From Acidobacteriaceae bacterium (GTDB taxonomy: Bacteria; Acidobacteriota; Terriglobia; Terriglobales; Acidobacteriaceae), in assembly GCA_003166055.1 (NCBI GenBank), contig PMWR01000617.1, forward strand, positions 5,548 to 10,623: a stretch of 5,076 bases of DNA. Reading direction: 5' to 3'. The translations under genes and the position numbers were made by a program. How positions within the stretch are numbered: the stretch's first letter is position 1; every line of letters begins with the position of its first letter. Under the pieces are notes generated by a model. The model did no database searches and was not told the origin of the DNA. It saw nothing but the letters and a program-made list of their open reading frames with translations. Shown piece after piece: positions 5,068-5,076 of this stretch.

Positions 5068-5076
5068 GTTTATTAC

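Noticed and set aside
1..5076. CRISPR arrays, insertion sequences, tRNA or rRNA genes, attachment sites
   Set aside because: I saw no regularly spaced direct repeats, transposase motifs, terminal inverted repeats or RNA gene signatures. Composition looks even across the window.

Overview
The window is GC-rich bacterial DNA with tightly packed, overlapping genes. The gene set is an anti-sigma factor, a B-box zinc-finger membrane protein, a LiaI/LiaF-like small membrane protein and a DUF4097 beta-strand protein, with a cytidylate-kinase-like gene nearby. This points to Acidobacteriota, most likely a Terriglobia-type soil bacterium. The assignment is my inference from family content and style; there is no rRNA or other marker here to prove it.

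Left part (1-1206): the N-terminal 84 codons of a cytidylate-kinase-like protein run off the left edge on the minus strand. A divergent intergenic region of about 217 bp follows. Then comes a plus-strand integral-membrane methyltransferase of the isoprenylcysteine carboxyl methyltransferase (ICMT) type. That gene converges on the next operon, and a strong hairpin at 1244-1276 separates the two and probably serves both as terminator.

Right part (1304-5053): four minus-strand genes form one compact operon, transcribed from right to left: zinc anti-sigma factor, B-box/TM2-like/LiaF-like membrane protein, small LiaI-like membrane protein, then a large membrane-anchored DUF4097 protein. Overlaps are 13, 4 and 4 nt, and every gene has a good Shine-Dalgarno sequence, so translation is probably coupled. 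The partner sigma factor should lie just beyond 5076 but is not visible.

How it may work: the anti-sigma factor would hold an ECF-type sigma factor until an envelope signal arrives. The three downstream proteins look like envelope sensors or effectors. All three carry the same two-helix membrane module with a Trp-Pro-Leu signature at the start of the second helix (the LiaI/LiaF-like transmembrane region), and all three have Pro/Gly/Tyr/Gln-rich disordered segments predicted to be cytoplasmic. The layout resembles, by analogy only, the Lia and Yvl envelope-stress systems of Firmicutes, here coupled to a sigma/anti-sigma pair instead of a two-component system. This operon is the best candidate in the window for an under-described system. 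No mobile elements, CRISPR arrays, tRNA or rRNA genes were seen.
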